A stretch of 7,166 nt of DNA from Nitriliruptoraceae bacterium (GTDB taxonomy: Bacteria > Actinomycetota > Nitriliruptoria > Nitriliruptorales > Nitriliruptoraceae), in assembly GCA_007125475.1 (NCBI GenBank), contig SLDB01000389.1, positions 1-7,166 on the forward strand, read 5' to 3'. Within the stretch, counting starts at the first letter, position 1; each line of letters opens with the position of its first letter. The position numbers and the translations under genes are program-made. The notes below the pieces were generated by a model. That model did no database searches and was not told the DNA's origin. It saw only the letters and a list, made by a program, of their open reading frames with translations. Below are positions 6,042 through 7,166 of the stretch, in pieces.

Positions 6042-7166
6042 ATGACGACCCCGGACCACGACCCGGACCGCGATGACGACCCGACTCGCGACTACGACGG
6101 GCAACCGCACCGCGGCGGGCGCCCGGACCGCGACGCCCGCGCCCTCGAGGTCCTCACCGAGGTCGTGCGCATCGACTCGACCAACCCGTCGCCACAGGGC
6201 GAAGCCGCGGTCGCCGAGGTGCTGGCCGCCCACCTCGCCGCAGGTGGGGTCGATGGCAGGATCGTCACGGTCGACGGCCGACCGTCGCTGATCGCCCGGA
6301 TCCCCGGGCCCACCGACCGGCCACCGCTGGTGCTCCTCTCCCACACCGACGTCGTCGGCGTCGAGGCCGACGCCTGGCGGCACGACCCCTTCGGCGCCGA
6401 GGTCGTCGACGGCGAGGTGTGGGGCCGCGGCACCCTCGACATGAAGTCGGTCGCGGTGATGCACGCCGAGGCGCTGCGGCACCTCGCCGCCTCCGACATC
6501 GCACCGTCCCGCGAGGTGATCCTGGTCGCGGCCGCCGACGAGGAGGCCGGCGGCGCGGCCGGCGCCGAGGCGCTGATCCGCGACCACCCCCACCTGGTCG
6601 GGTTCCGTGACGGGTCCCCACCGCCGGAGGTCCTCGGCGAGGGCGCCTTCGGGCTCACCGGTGTCCTGGACCGGGCGGTGCTGCCGATCGTGCTGGGCGA
6701 GCGTGCCTCGCTGCGCCTGCAGGCGACGGCGTCCGGTGACGCCGGGCACGCCTCGCTGCCGACCGGCGAGCAGGCGATCCGGGCGATCGCCGACTTCGTC
6801 GCCGCGGTCTCCGGACCCCGCCGTGCACGCGTGCACCCGGTGATGCGCCGGCAGTTCGCGGCACTCGCGGAAGCAGCAGACCTCCCAGCGGCGGCCGTCT
6901 TCCGCAGTTTGGCGTCGCCGGCCGGTCCGGTGGTCGTCGGCCGGCTCGCCGGTGTGCTGCGCAAGCGCGCCGGCGGGGTGCTCGGCCACCTGCTCGCCGA
7001 CGAGATCACCCCCACCCGTCTGCACGCCGGGCACGCGCCCAACGTCACCCCGGCAAGCGCCGAGGCCGAGTTCGACGCCCGGCTGCTGCCCGACACCGAT
7101 CCCGACACCGTGGTGGCGTGGCTGCGGCGGGTCGGCCGCCGACACGGGGTCACCGTCGCCGAACTC
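6042..7166 (+). CDS. M20 family zinc metallopeptidase/deacylase, 3' partial
   Basis: Predicted di-zinc amidohydrolase of the M20 group (carboxypeptidases, aminoacylases, succinyl-diaminopimelate desuccinylase relatives). The frame stays open for 375 codons to the window edge, so the C-terminus with the last zinc-ligand His is missing. Visible motifs are LLSHTDVVG (His101, Asp103), WGRGTLDMKS with bridging Asp133, ADEEAGG with catalytic Glu167 and ligand Glu168, and VLGEGAFG with Glu200 in the place of the family's NEGG. The dimerisation domain carries SGDAGHASLP (231-240, His236), and NVTP...FDARLLP (334-350) returns to the catalytic domain. The order EE, then a GEG motif, then an internal spacer before SGxAGHAS resembles the PM20D1/carboxypeptidase S branch. 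The first 31 residues are an Asp/Arg/Pro-rich low-complexity extension, not a signal peptide; the fold starts near ALEVLTEVVRIDSTNPS. ATG 6042 is chosen for its upstream binding site. The substrate is unknown, and no functional link to the left-hand operon is visible. Confidence 0.92.
   Translation, partial: MTTPDHDPDRDDDPTRDYDGQPHRGGRPDRDARALEVLTEVVRIDSTNPSPQGEAAVAEVLAAHLAAGGVDGRIVTVDGRPSLIARIPGPTDRPPLVLLSHTDVVGVEADAWRHDPFGAEVVDGEVWGRGTLDMKSVAVMHAEALRHLAASDIAPSREVILVAAADEEAGGAAGAEALIRDHPHLVGFRDGSPPPEVLGEGAFGLTGVLDRAVLPIVLGERASLRLQATASGDAGHASLPTGEQAIRAIADFVAAVSGPRRARVHPVMRRQFAALAEAADLPAAAVFRSLASPAGPVVVGRLAGVLRKRAGGVLGHLLADEITPTRLHAGHAPNVTPASAEAEFDARLLPDTDPDTVVAWLRRVGRRHGVTVAEL

Noticed and set aside
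5964..7153. Two long minus-strand open frames (about 350-390 codons) opposite the M20 gene
   Set aside because: Both give low-complexity translations without domains. The plus strand carries the complete ordered set of M20 metal-site motifs.

Overview
The window is very GC-rich, with strong G/C preference at third codon positions, GTG as well as ATG starts, and tightly packed genes. This points to a high-GC actinomycete. A Pseudonocardia-like organism would fit, but genus is a guess because there is no rRNA or marker gene. Coding density is almost complete and no gene-free stretch exceeds 100 bases. I see no mobile element, tRNA, rRNA or CRISPR array.

Region 1 (1-5133, + strand) is a run of five genes in catabolic style. 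In order they are: a class III (CaiB/BaiF) CoA-transferase whose first codons lie before the window; a CitE-like (HpcH/HpaI) CoA-ester lyase; a cyclase-family metal hydrolase related to kynurenine formamidase; an MmgE/PrpD-family protein; and an alpha/beta-fold protein. The first four are coupled by overlapping stop and start codons (14-nt overlap, ATGA, ATGA), and the fifth follows after 23 nt with its own good ribosome binding site. They are probably one transcript. The CoA-transferase plus CitE lyase pair implies that a carboxylic acid is activated to a CoA thioester and a resulting 3-hydroxyacyl-CoA is cleaved to a short acyl-CoA and a 2-oxo acid. The MmgE/PrpD protein and the cyclase would prepare the acid, by dehydration, isomerisation, decarboxylation or ring opening. 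The closest known logic is itaconate/citramalate catabolism, but no hydratase is in the window and the real substrate is unknown.

Region 2 (5120-5974, - strand) holds a second, unrelated alpha/beta hydrolase. It converges on the operon, and the two 3' ends overlap by 14 nt.

Region 3 (5975-6041) is a short divergent gap carrying ribosome binding sites for both flanking genes.

Region 4 (6042 to the right edge, + strand) is the first 375 codons of an M20-family zinc peptidase/deacylase, cut by the window end. It is not obviously linked to the operon.

The most notable points are the uncharacterised CoA-transferase/lyase/cyclase/MmgE cassette and its last gene, an alpha/beta-fold protein in which the nucleophile position is glycine while the acid and histidine positions are kept.
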